Shown: positions 1 through 6,250, numbered from the stretch's first letter. The stretch: 8,770 nt of DNA from Betaproteobacteria bacterium (GCA_028292065.1 JAQGNC010000661.1:1-8770); one strand, 5' to 3'. Notes: generated by a model from the sequence alone, not told the origin. Numbers and translations: made by a program.

Positions 1-75
1 CTTCTCGCAATGACAAGCTGGGGGTCATCGCGAGGAGCTGCGGTAGCGCGACGCGGCGATCTCGTGACGCACGAG
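1..75 (+). repeat. Dispersed palindromic repeat, family A, copy 1
   Basis: The copy begins with an imperfect hairpin: arm CTTCTCGCAATGAC (1-14), a 9-base loop, and arm GTCATCGCGAGGAG (24-37), with 12 of 14 positions paired plus one T-G wobble. A tail follows (38-75) that ends in a perfect small hairpin, CTCGTG (61-66) and CACGAG (70-75). The same hairpin-plus-tail order recurs at 6251-6321, and the tail alone recurs at 144-190. It lies outside any credible gene. It resembles the REP-like intergenic elements common in GC-rich proteobacteria. The left boundary may lie outside the window. Confidence 0.75.
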
Positions 76-94
76 CAAAGGAAGGGAGGTTACG

Positions 95-116
95 GAGGGA
101 AACCTTGGTTTCCCTC
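95..116. repeat. Perfect 10-bp palindrome between repeat A copies
   Basis: GAGGGAAACC (95-104) and GGTTTCCCTC (107-116) are exact reverse complements separated by two bases. The palindrome sits between family A copies 1 and 2, so it is probably part of the same composite element. On the minus strand it lies about 95 bases past the stop of the gene at 209-1639 and could help end transcription. No T-run follows on either strand, so a standard Rho-independent terminator is not supported. Confidence 0.6.
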
Positions 117-143
117 TGTTCGTTTACCGGCGAGCGCGCGTAG

Positions 144-190
144 CGCGAGGAGTCGCGGTAGCGCGACGTGGCGATCTCGTGGCGCACGAG
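144..190 (+). repeat. Dispersed palindromic repeat, family A, copy 2 (tail only)
   Basis: This 47-base stretch matches 29-75 with only a few substitutions, in the same orientation. It ends in the same small hairpin, CTCGTG (176-181) and CACGAG (185-190). The large 5' hairpin arm of copy 1 is absent. It ends 18 bases before the stop codon of the minus-strand gene at 209-1639, so a transcript of that gene would run through it. Confidence 0.7.
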
Positions 191-208
191 AACGCAGCGC
201 GCCTGAGC

Positions 209-1639
209 TTAATCCTCGGTGAACTCGTTCAGCTCTGCGCGGTAGCGCTTCTCGCCCATCGCGCCGACTTCGCGCCACTCGTCGATGCGCTCCTTGAGCG
301 TCGCGATGCGTGAGGCGTGGTCTTTCCTGCCGATGTCGAGCAGCGCCGCTTCGACGTCGTCGGCCGAGAGTGCGTCGAGCACCTGTTTCTTGGTGCCGCG
401 GCCCTGGTGATGGATGTCGGCGATGATCGCGCAGACGGTGTCGAGCTCGCCGTCGAGCTCGTACCACTCGACGTAGCGCTCGGCGAACTTCTTGCGGAGG
501 ATCTCGTTCGCGGTCGCGACCTGCAGCCTTGCGCATTCTGCGGACTCGTTCGCCCACCACACCAGGCGCGCGGCGTTCAGCACTTCTTCCGGATCGACCG
601 AAGTGCGCTCCGGATTCAGATAATTCATGAAATGCTTAAGCGTATATTCCTTGCGCTTCGCGTCGTAGACCTGCTCCTCGAGATCGGTGGCAGTGCCGTC
701 GGGCGCGATGTGGTGCACCCGGCCGGCGCGCAGCTCGAGGTCGGGAAAGAGCTTCTGGAAGTCTTCGTCGAGCAGGGCGCCGCGGAAGAGGAGGATCAGG
801 TTGTCGCGCGGGGTGTGCGCGGGGAACTGGTAGAAGCCGAAGCTGAACTGCGCTCGATCGCAGGTATTGACGAGGTTCAGGCGGTTCCTGCTCTCGCAGT
901 AGCCGGTGACGTCGAGGAGATAAGCCCAGTGGTCGATGCCGGCGTAATCCGCGGCTTCGTAGATCGGGCCGTAATAGGTCTGCGGCGGCATGCACAGGCC
1001 ATGCAGCTTCTTCGCGGGCTCCGCGAGCTCGATGCCCAGCAGAAATTCAGGCGCGTCGGGGATATCGGACCTGCGGCCGTACCACTCGCGGCCTTCGAGC
1101 CGCACTTCGAAAACGTAGCCGTCCGCGCGGGCCGCGACGGGCTCTTTCTCCGCGGGACGCACGGCGACCGAAGGCGGATAGGTGCCGAAGAAGAGCGCCT
1201 GGTCGCCGGCGTAAAGCGTCTGAAAGCGCTTGAGGAACTCGTCGGGTGTCTGTTTCACCACGCGGTCGCGCGAGTTGTTGTAGTGATAGACCAGCCCGCC
1301 GCTATAGATGCCCATGTGTTTCTGCGGGATGTTCTGCATCTTCTTCCGCGCGAGGTCGACCGAATCGCGGCGCACCACGAACACCAGCAGGTCGGCGCGC
1401 TGGTCGGCGTCTTCCCACCAGCCCACACGCGGGCAGTGCGCGAAGATCTCATGCACGCGGATATTCGCGCCTTGCTGCTTGCCGTTGAGGTACTCGCGGC
1501 AATTGAACGAGAAGCTCAGATCCAGCACGTGCGAGACGAAATGCGCCGAGTGATTGGCGTTCGGGTCGTGGAAGCGATTGCCGCAGAAGGCGCTGATGTT
1601 CTTGCCGAGCAGCGCTTCCAGGTCGGGCGTTCGGGACAT
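209..1639 (-). CDS. Uncharacterised 476-aa protein with NlpC/P60-like and lysozyme-like signatures
   Basis: I cannot name this protein. Residues 29-39 (NHSAHFVSHVL), followed by H108 (KHMGIYSGG) and H119, follow the Cys...His...polar order of NlpC/P60-like papain-fold hydrolases. The usual Cys position is Ser31 (codon TCG, 1547-1549). Residues 246-280 contain E249, then SFGFYQF (266-272) and AHTPRDN (274-280), a pattern reminiscent of lysozyme-fold glycosidases, in which a Glu precedes a small-residue/aromatic loop. The C-terminus is charged and mostly helical in appearance. No signal peptide or membrane segment is visible, so the product should be cytoplasmic unless exported by a dedicated machine. 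The ATG at 1639 is preceded by AAAGGT about 8 bases upstream, which supports this start. The gene follows the Bug gene on the same strand after 149 bp that contain a hairpin repeat, so cotranscription is doubtful. The domain calls are inference from motif spacing. That the gene is real is more certain than what it does. Confidence 0.75.
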   Translation of the reverse strand: MSRTPDLEALLGKNISAFCGNRFHDPNANHSAHFVSHVLDLSFSFNCREYLNGKQQGANIRVHEIFAHCPRVGWWEDADQRADLLVFVVRRDSVDLARKKMQNIPQKHMGIYSGGLVYHYNNSRDRVVKQTPDEFLKRFQTLYAGDQALFFGTYPPSVAVRPAEKEPVAARADGYVFEVRLEGREWYGRRSDIPDAPEFLLGIELAEPAKKLHGLCMPPQTYYGPIYEAADYAGIDHWAYLLDVTGYCESRNRLNLVNTCDRAQFSFGFYQFPAHTPRDNLILLFRGALLDEDFQKLFPDLELRAGRVHHIAPDGTATDLEEQVYDAKRKEYTLKHFMNYLNPERTSVDPEEVLNAARLVWWANESAECARLQVATANEILRKKFAERYVEWYELDGELDTVCAIIADIHHQGRGTKKQVLDALSADDVEAALLDIGRKDHASRIATLKERIDEWREVGAMGEKRYRAELNEFTED

Positions 1640-1739
1640 TGCGTTCTACCTTTGTGCGGCGCGGGGGCCGGCGGGCGGTGATGAGCTGAAGAGGAGGGGT
1701 AGCAGTCGACGTTCCCGCATAAGCCCTGGCCTGCAGAAC

Positions 1740-1775
1740 CCACTCCCACCCTGACCCTCCCCCTGAGGGGGAGGG
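1740..1775. repeat. GC-rich hairpin repeat, family C, copy 1
   Basis: CCCTCCCCC (1755-1763) pairs perfectly with GGGGGAGGG (1767-1775) across a TGA loop, preceded by a C-rich flank starting at 1740. The reverse complement of 6355-6390 matches this 36-base unit at 30 positions. It lies in the 149-bp spacer between two minus-strand genes. There it could attenuate read-through from the Bug gene (1789-2754) into the gene at 209-1639. There is no proper T-run, so it is not called a terminator. Confidence 0.75.
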
Positions 1776-1788
1776 GATCTTTGCTCGG

Positions 1789-2754
1789 TTATTCCACCTT
1801 CGCACCCGACTCCCTGACGACTTTGGTCCAGAGCGTCTGCTCGGTCGCGAGCAGCTTGCCGAAATCCGCAGGGGAGTTGGCGACCGGTTCGGCGCCGAGC
1901 GCGTTGAGGCGAGCGCGCGTCGCGGGCGCGGCGAGCGCTTTGACCGCGGCGGTGTGGAGTGCCGCGACGATGGCCTTCGGCGTTTTCGCGGGCGCGAGCA
2001 GGCCGTACCAGGTGTCGGACGCGTAGCCTGGAACGCCCGCTTCGGCGATCGTCGGGATGTCGGGGGCGGCGGGGGACCGGCGGCTGCTCGTGAGCCCGAG
2101 CGCGCGCAGCCGCCCATCCCTGATGTACGGGAGCGTCGGCAGCAGCCCGTCGACCGCGAGCTGAACCTGTCCGGCCAGCACGTCGGTGCGCGCCTGGGTG
2201 CTGCCTTTGTAGGGCACGTGCACGACGTCGGCGCCGCTCATCGATTTGAAGAGCTCCATGTTCAGGTGGGTCGCCGAACCGGTTCCCGCTGACCCGTAGC
2301 TCAGCTTGCCGGGGTTCTTCTTCGAATACGCGATGAGCTCCCTGACCGTCCTGAACGGCACCGACGGATGCGCGAGCAGCACCTGGTGCGTGTTCGCCAT
2401 CACGGTGATCGGCTCGAAGCTTTTCAGCGGATCGTAAGTCCTGCGTGTATGCAGGGCAGGATTGATGACGTGCGACGGGCTCACCGCGAGGAGGGTGTAG
2501 CCGTCCGGCGTCGCGGCCGCCACGGTTTCGGTCCCGATGAGACCGCCCGCACCGGGCCGGTTGTCGATGACGATGGTGGTACCGAGGATCTTGCCCATCT
2601 CTTCGCCGACGGTGCGCGCGAGGGTGTCGCCGGTGCCTGCGGCCGCGAGCGGCACGATGAGGCGGATCACCTTGGTCGGGTAGTGCTGGGCGGCTGTCGT
2701 GGAAGATGCGATCAGGAGCGACGCGGCGGCGAGCGCCATGACGATGTGCTTCAT
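1789..2754 (-). CDS. Bug-family tripartite tricarboxylate transporter substrate-binding protein
   Basis: This is a periplasmic solute-binding protein of the Bug/TctC family, which captures small carboxylated molecules for TctAB-type permeases or for sensing. At 321 residues it has the usual length. Residues 1-22 form a signal peptide (MKH, hydrophobic core, STTAA, likely cleavage before Q23). Family hallmarks in order are VPLAAAGTGD (34-43), NRPGAGGLIGTE (65-76), PDGYTLL (83-89), YGSAGTGS (153-160), HVPYKG (179-184) and PDIPTIAEAGVPGY (231-244). The first ligand loop is unusual: the common GGxxD pattern reads AGTGD here, whereas the neighbour at 2892-3836 keeps GGGTD. The gene is divergent from that paralogue, and no TctA or TctB gene lies in the window, so it is an orphan as is common in Burkholderiales. 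The ligand cannot be deduced. The family call is firm. Confidence 0.95.
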   Translation of the reverse strand: MKHIVMALAAASLLIASSTTAAQHYPTKVIRLIVPLAAAGTGDTLARTVGEEMGKILGTTIVIDNRPGAGGLIGTETVAAATPDGYTLLAVSPSHVINPALHTRRTYDPLKSFEPITVMANTHQVLLAHPSVPFRTVRELIAYSKKNPGKLSYGSAGTGSATHLNMELFKSMSGADVVHVPYKGSTQARTDVLAGQVQLAVDGLLPTLPYIRDGRLRALGLTSSRRSPAAPDIPTIAEAGVPGYASDTWYGLLAPAKTPKAIVAALHTAAVKALAAPATRARLNALGAEPVANSPADFGKLLATEQTLWTKVVRESGAKVE

Positions 2755-2891
2755 TGCTGTTCCGTTGCGTTGGCAGGGCGTGACGAGCGATGTCGCCGCG
2801 CGTGGAGCAGCCCGTATTGTACCTGCATGATCGGCTAGACTACATCGGCCGCTTCGATACTCGCGACGCGGATGAAAACGGATACAACCCA
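2755..2891. promoter_or_regulatory. Divergent intergenic region between two Bug genes
   Basis: This 137-bp spacer must hold the control regions for both Bug genes. On the minus strand a TACAAT hexamer (2816-2821 on the plus strand, five of six matches to the sigma70 -10 box) would start transcription about 55 bases before the ATG at 2754; no good -35 box lies at 16-18 bases from it. On the plus strand I found no convincing promoter. The hexamer ATCGGC occurs twice (2830-2835 and 2844-2849), which might be an operator half-site pair, but it is short and GC-rich enough to be chance. Confidence 0.35.
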
Positions 2892-3836
2892 GTGAAAGCG
2901 CTCTTCCCGCTGTTGCTCAGCCTTGCAGTGCCCGCCGGCGCCGCGGACTATCCCGCAAAACCGGTGCGCCTCGTCGTTCCGTACCCCGCCGGCGGCGGCA
3001 CCGATTACATGGCGCGCGCCGTGGCGCAGCGGCTATCCGAGTCGCTCGGGCAGCCGGTCGTCGTCGACAACCGTCCGGCCGTCGATGGGGTCGTCGGCAC
3101 GCACACCGTCGCGACCTCCCGACCCGACGGTTACACCCTGCTGCTGGTCTCGAGCAGTCACGCGATCAATGCGTCGCTCGGGCGCAAGCTCCCGTACGAC
3201 ACCCTGCGCGATTTCGAGCCGATCATCCAGACCGCGAACCAGCAGCTCCTGCTCGTCGTGCATCCGTTGGTGCAGGCCAGATCGGTGAAAGAGCTCGTCA
3301 GCCTCGCGCAGGCGAAGCCCGAAGCGCTCAATTACGGATCGAGCTCGAACGCGACCGCGCTGCCGATGGAGCTCTTCAAGACGATGACGCGCACACGCAT
3401 CCAGCATGTTCCCTATAAAGGCACCGCGCCGATGCTCAACGATCTGCTCGGCGGCCAGATCCAGCTCACGATCGGCGCCGCGCTGTCGGCCATTCCGCAC
3501 GTGAAAGCGGGGCGTCTGAGCGCGCTGGGCATCGCGGGGGCGAAACGCTCGGCGGCAATGCCCGATCTGCCGACGATCGCCGAAGCGGGCGTGCCGGGCT
3601 ACGAGGCGACCATATGGACGGGCATGCTCGCGCCTGCCAAAACGCCTCGTGCGATCGTCACGCGAGTCAATTCGGACGTCGACAGAATCCTCGGGCTGCG
3701 CGATTTCCGCGAGCGCATGATGAGCCTCGGCGCCGAGCCTGCCGGGGGCACGCCGCAAGCGTGGGGCACATTCCTCAGGAACGAGATCGCCAAGTGGGCG
3801 GCGATCGCGCGCACGGCCGGGATGAAGGACGAGTGA
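2892..3836 (+). CDS. Bug-family tripartite tricarboxylate transporter substrate-binding protein (GTG start)
   Basis: This is a second periplasmic Bug/TctC-type solute-binding protein, 314 residues from the GTG at 2892. The frame is open back to an ATG at 2790, but that would place 34 charged residues before the signal peptide. The GTG gives a clean N-terminus (VKALF, hydrophobic core, cleavage near PAGA-A-DY at residue 18) and normal family length, with GGA about 9 bases upstream. Hallmarks are VPYPAGGGTD (29-38), NRP (60-62), PDGYTLLL (78-85), HVPYKG (172-177) and PDLPTIAEAGVPGY (224-237). The second ligand loop reads NRPAVDGVVG instead of the common NRPGAGGxxG, the mirror image of the divergent paralogue, which departs in the first loop. 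The dioxygenase gene follows on the same strand after 105 bp containing a repeat. This suggests, without proving, that the ligand and the dioxygenase substrate are related. Confidence 0.93.
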   Translation: MKALFPLLLSLAVPAGAADYPAKPVRLVVPYPAGGGTDYMARAVAQRLSESLGQPVVVDNRPAVDGVVGTHTVATSRPDGYTLLLVSSSHAINASLGRKLPYDTLRDFEPIIQTANQQLLLVVHPLVQARSVKELVSLAQAKPEALNYGSSSNATALPMELFKTMTRTRIQHVPYKGTAPMLNDLLGGQIQLTIGAALSAIPHVKAGRLSALGIAGAKRSAAMPDLPTIAEAGVPGYEATIWTGMLAPAKTPRAIVTRVNSDVDRILGLRDFRERMMSLGAEPAGGTPQAWGTFLRNEIAKWAAIARTAGMKDE

Positions 3837-3876
3837 CGGGCTGCGGTAAACCAGTGATGCGCACGTGTAGCGCAGA

Positions 3877-3901
3877 GCCTGTCCTGAGCCTGTCGAAGGG
3901 C
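3877..3901 (+). repeat. Dispersed repeat, family B, copy 1
   Basis: This 25-base unit contains the direct repeat GCCTGTC (3877-3883 and 3889-3895) and ends in GAAGGGC. Its reverse complement matches 6213-6237 at 24 of 25 positions. Units of this kind (CCTTCGACAAGCTCAGG on the other strand) are scattered through intergenic DNA of many GC-rich proteobacteria. It lies between the Bug gene and the dioxygenase gene, and interrupts an otherwise operon-like pair. Confidence 0.8.
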
Positions 3902-3941
3902 GCCTCGCCTGCAGCGAACTTCGAATAACGAAAGCCGAACC

Positions 3942-5024
3942 ATGACCGCCCATCCGAACCATTCTCCCGCCGCGTGGACCGCGGCCGATCTCGACGCCGA
4001 CAGGCGCTGGGTCTTCAGCCTCGATGACAAGGCTCGCCGCGACATGCTTACGGCCTTGAAGCGGGCGCGCGATCCCGACAAGACCCTGTTCGACTATCGC
4101 CGCGAAGACTTCGATCTGGGCTCGGCGTGGACGGTGCTGAGCGCCGCGCTGCGCGAAACGCGGCACGGGCGCGGCGTGGTGCTGGTGCGCGGACTGCCTC
4201 GCGACGGTCTCGACGAGAAAGACTTCGAGCTGATGACGTGGGCGATCGGGCTGCACGTCGGCGTGGCGAGGCCGCAGGGTAAGGCGAGCCACTACCTCTC
4301 CGCGGTGCGCGACGCCGGCACCGAGTACCGCACCGGCAAAGGCCGTGGCTACTCGTCGAACGCCGAGCTCGATTTCCACACCGACTCGGCCGATATGGTT
4401 TTCCTGAGCTGCTACAACAAGGCCGCCTCAGGCGGGATGAGCATCACGACGAGCTCGCTCGAAGCGTATGCCCGAATGAAAGACGAGAATCCCGCGCTGA
4501 TCGAGTGGCTGCACCGGCCGGTGCACTTCAGCCGGCAGGGCGAGGAAGCGCCCGACGAAGCGCCGTCGTATCCGCACCCGATCTTCGACGAGGCCGCGGG
4601 CAGGCTCTTCAGCAAGTGGAATCGCAACCGGGTGACCTCGGCACAGAAGCTCGAAGGCGTGCCGCAGCTTTCAGCGGAGCACCGCGAAGCGCTCGAGACT
4701 TTCGATCGAATCGTGCGCCGTCCCGACCTCGCGCACACGATGTGGCTCGAACCGGGGGACGTGCAGATCATCGACAGCCACGTGACCGTGCATTCGCGCA
4801 CCGACTTCGTCGACCACGCCGACGCGTCGAAGAAGCGTCTCCTGTTCCGCCTGTGGCTCGCGCCGCCCGACGGCGAGCGCTTGCCGGAAAGCTGGCGCGT
4901 GCTCTACAAGGCGATCGAGCCGGGGACGGTTCGCGGCGGCATCATCGGGCACCAGCACGACGCGCGCTGCAAGGCTTTCGAGTGTCGCCAGGGCGCCGAT
5001 CTCGGCATGACGCTGACGCCCTAG
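3942..5024 (+). CDS. TauD/TfdA-family Fe(II)/2-oxoglutarate-dependent dioxygenase
   Basis: This is a cytoplasmic non-haem iron oxygenase. The family couples 2-oxoglutarate decarboxylation to hydroxylation of a substrate, often leading to cleavage or desaturation. The iron triad is visible: HTD (H146, D148) in the stretch AELDFHTDSADM, and distal H284 in the HSRTDF block (284-289). R303 in RLLFRLWL (299-306) is the likely partner of the 2-oxoglutarate carboxylate. GGMSITTSS (164-172) fits the loop that follows the first iron motif. The length of 360 residues is somewhat above TauD (about 280) and typical of the broader clavaminate-synthase-like group. No signal peptide or membrane segment is seen. 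The start at 3942 has only a weak GAAAG upstream. The gene is downstream of a Bug binding protein and convergent with the DUF1345 gene, 10 bp away. The substrate is unknown; taurine or 2,4-D activity should not be assumed. Confidence 0.93.
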   Translation: MTAHPNHSPAAWTAADLDADRRWVFSLDDKARRDMLTALKRARDPDKTLFDYRREDFDLGSAWTVLSAALRETRHGRGVVLVRGLPRDGLDEKDFELMTWAIGLHVGVARPQGKASHYLSAVRDAGTEYRTGKGRGYSSNAELDFHTDSADMVFLSCYNKAASGGMSITTSSLEAYARMKDENPALIEWLHRPVHFSRQGEEAPDEAPSYPHPIFDEAAGRLFSKWNRNRVTSAQKLEGVPQLSAEHREALETFDRIVRRPDLAHTMWLEPGDVQIIDSHVTVHSRTDFVDHADASKKRLLFRLWLAPPDGERLPESWRVLYKAIEPGTVRGGIIGHQHDARCKAFECRQGADLGMTLTP

Positions 5025-5034
5025 CAGACGCGGG

Positions 5035-5697
5035 TCAGATCACGCTCACGATGATGTTGACGCTGAGCGCGAGCACCGCGATGTTGAAGATGAAACTGAG
5101 CACGCTGTGCAGCAGGGTCACGCGCCGCATGTGATGGGCGTTGATCGAGACGTCCGACACCTGCGAGGTCATCCCGACGACAAAAGAGTAATACGCGAAA
5201 TCGAAATAATTCGGGTTGCCGCGCCCGGGGAAATCGAGGCCGCGACGCTCGGCGCTGTCGTCGCCGGCCACGTAGAACCAGCGCGCGTAGTGAAAGGTGT
5301 AGAGGGTGTGGATCAGGAGCCATGAAGACAGCACCCCCGCGACCGAGAGCGCGACGTGCAGCGATTTCGACCAGCGCGGAAGGTCCTTGGCGCCTTCGAG
5401 CAGGAACGTGATCGCGGCGATGCTGGCGAACGCGGCCACGAGCACGACGATGAAGATCACGTAAGCCGCGACGTCCTGCGAGCGCGCGTGCAGGCGCGTC
5501 TCGGACGCGTCGGCGCGCGCAATCAGGCCCCACGCGAGCAGCAGGTAGACCGTGGCGCCGACGTCCCAGCTCACCAGGAAAGTCGAACCGGTACCGAAGA
5601 GCTGCGCCTGCACCGCGAAAGCGGTGAGCGCCGCCGCCAGCGACCCGATGAGGCGCTGGGTCGCACTCAGACGTAGAACGAAAGGCTTTTTTTTCAT
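5035..5697 (-). CDS. DUF1345-family integral membrane protein
   Basis: This 220-residue inner-membrane protein has no established function in its family. Hydrophobic segments lie at roughly 15-32, 44-61, 76-100, 113-134 and 195-218, with a further semi-hydrophobic stretch at 164-180. Family signatures are GLDFPG (153-158), the block FDFAYYSFVVGMTSQVSDV (165-183) and MRRVTLLHSVLSFIFN (190-205). The start codon is followed by three Lys codons, forming an 8-base A-run (T-run at 5687-5694 on the plus strand), which is a possible slippage site. GGGA lies 5 bases upstream of the ATG, and a plausible sigma70 promoter lies just beyond. The gene converges with the dioxygenase gene with only 10 bp between the stops and no terminator hairpin, so the two transcripts probably overlap. 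The family call is firm; the role is not known. Confidence 0.92.
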   Translation of the reverse strand: MKKKPFVLRLSATQRLIGSLAAALTAFAVQAQLFGTGSTFLVSWDVGATVYLLLAWGLIARADASETRLHARSQDVAAYVIFIVVLVAAFASIAAITFLLEGAKDLPRWSKSLHVALSVAGVLSSWLLIHTLYTFHYARWFYVAGDDSAERRGLDFPGRGNPNYFDFAYYSFVVGMTSQVSDVSINAHHMRRVTLLHSVLSFIFNIAVLALSVNIIVSVI

Positions 5698-5720
5698 GAG
5701 GGTCCCGTGAATCGACCGCT

Positions 5721-5749
5721 AGTATCGAGGGCTGAACCGATCGCCACAA
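5721..5749 (-). promoter_or_regulatory. Predicted sigma70-type promoter for the DUF1345 gene
   Basis: On the minus strand TTGTGG (complement of 5744-5749) and GATACT (complement of 5721-5726) are separated by exactly 17 bases. This would start transcription roughly 15-18 bases before the ATG at 5697, leaving room for the GGGA ribosome site. Each box is partial (three of six for -35, four of six for -10), so this is a spacing-supported guess. Confidence 0.4.
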
Positions 5750-5872
5750 GCGCGGCGAAGCGCGCGTCCCCGCTGCAAAAAGTGAAATAAAGCACGAATC
5801 CGTCGCTTTTCCGGGCACCGTCCGGGCTACGAACCGGCAAGAATGCCTCACGCATAACATCCAAAAACCTGC

Positions 5873-5878
5873 GGGGGA
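5873..5878 (+). promoter_or_regulatory. Strong ribosome binding site GGGGGA
   Basis: GGGGGA lies 6 bases before the ATG at 5885. It is the clearest Shine-Dalgarno sequence in the window and fixes the start of the small gene that follows, supporting it as a translated gene rather than a chance frame. No convincing promoter was found in the 187-bp divergent spacer on the plus strand. Confidence 0.6.
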
Positions 5879-5884
5879 AACGCG

Positions 5885-6166
5885 ATGGTGACGTGGACGT
5901 TCAAGACGGTGGCTGACGAAGCCGGTGCCGGCGCCGGTGAAAAGTGGTACTGGCGCGCGAACATGGAGCCGCCGGCGCTGGTCACTTCGGCGCAGTTGTT
6001 TGCCACGCTCGACGAGTGCACCGCGAACGCGCGGCGCAACGGTTTTCGCGGCACGGTCCTGGCGCTCGGCGACAGCCTGGCTCACCCGATCATGCTCGGC
6101 ATCGAAGACCCGCGCTACGCAATGCACGCCTCCGCGCGCGAGCTCGCTTCGACCATCTGGGTCTGA
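5885..6166 (+). CDS. Small conserved-looking hypothetical protein, 93 aa
   Basis: I do not recognise this protein with certainty. It is a soluble 93-residue product without a signal peptide or membrane segment. The N-terminal WTFKTV (4-9), KWYWRANM (20-27), then a TSAQLFATLDECTANARRNG stretch (34-53), follow the pattern of small betaproteobacterial proteins in which a Trp-rich strand is followed by a Thr/Ser-rich turn and a helix with Cys45. This is loosely like DUF1508-type beta-beta-alpha modules. The C-terminal half (54-93) lacks a recognisable motif. The start is well supported by GGGGGA 6 bases upstream. The gene is divergent from the DUF1345 gene and is followed by a 319-bp repeat-filled spacer, so it is probably monocistronic. 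Calling it a real gene rests on the ribosome site, position and composition. Confidence 0.65.
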   Translation: MVTWTFKTVADEAGAGAGEKWYWRANMEPPALVTSAQLFATLDECTANARRNGFRGTVLALGDSLAHPIMLGIEDPRYAMHASARELASTIWV

Positions 6167-6212
6167 CACGGCACTTCGCGATCGCGGCGGAGCCTGCGAG
6201 CGCCTCGCGATT

Positions 6213-6237
6213 GCCCTTCGACAAGCTCAGGACAGGC
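6213..6237 (-). repeat. Dispersed repeat, family B, copy 2 (inverted)
   Basis: This 25-base unit is the reverse complement of 3877-3901 with one mismatch (A at 6224 where copy 1 predicts G). It sits 13 bases before the family A hairpin. Confidence 0.8.
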
Positions 6238-6250
6238 TTCGTCACCGCGT

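Noticed and set aside
1..190. CRISPR array
   Set aside because: The repeated units are unequal in length, are not regularly spaced, and there are no cas genes.
317..1681. Long open frame on the plus strand opposite the gene at 209-1639
   Set aside because: It is antisense to a frame with recognisable motif structure and a good ribosome site. Long antisense frames are expected in GC-rich coding DNA, and its translation lacks any domain pattern.
2790..2891. N-terminal extension of the second Bug protein from the ATG at 2790
   Set aside because: It would put 34 charged residues ahead of a normal signal peptide; the GTG at 2892 gives the family's usual length and N-terminus.
3033..4379. 448-codon minus-strand frame across the Bug and dioxygenase genes
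   Set aside because: Arg/His-rich low-complexity translation antisense to two well-recognised genes, running through the family B repeat.
5021..6169. 382-codon minus-strand frame over the DUF1345 gene and the small gene
   Set aside because: It overlaps a recognised DUF1345 gene in another frame of the same strand, and its translation is Arg-rich with no domain pattern.
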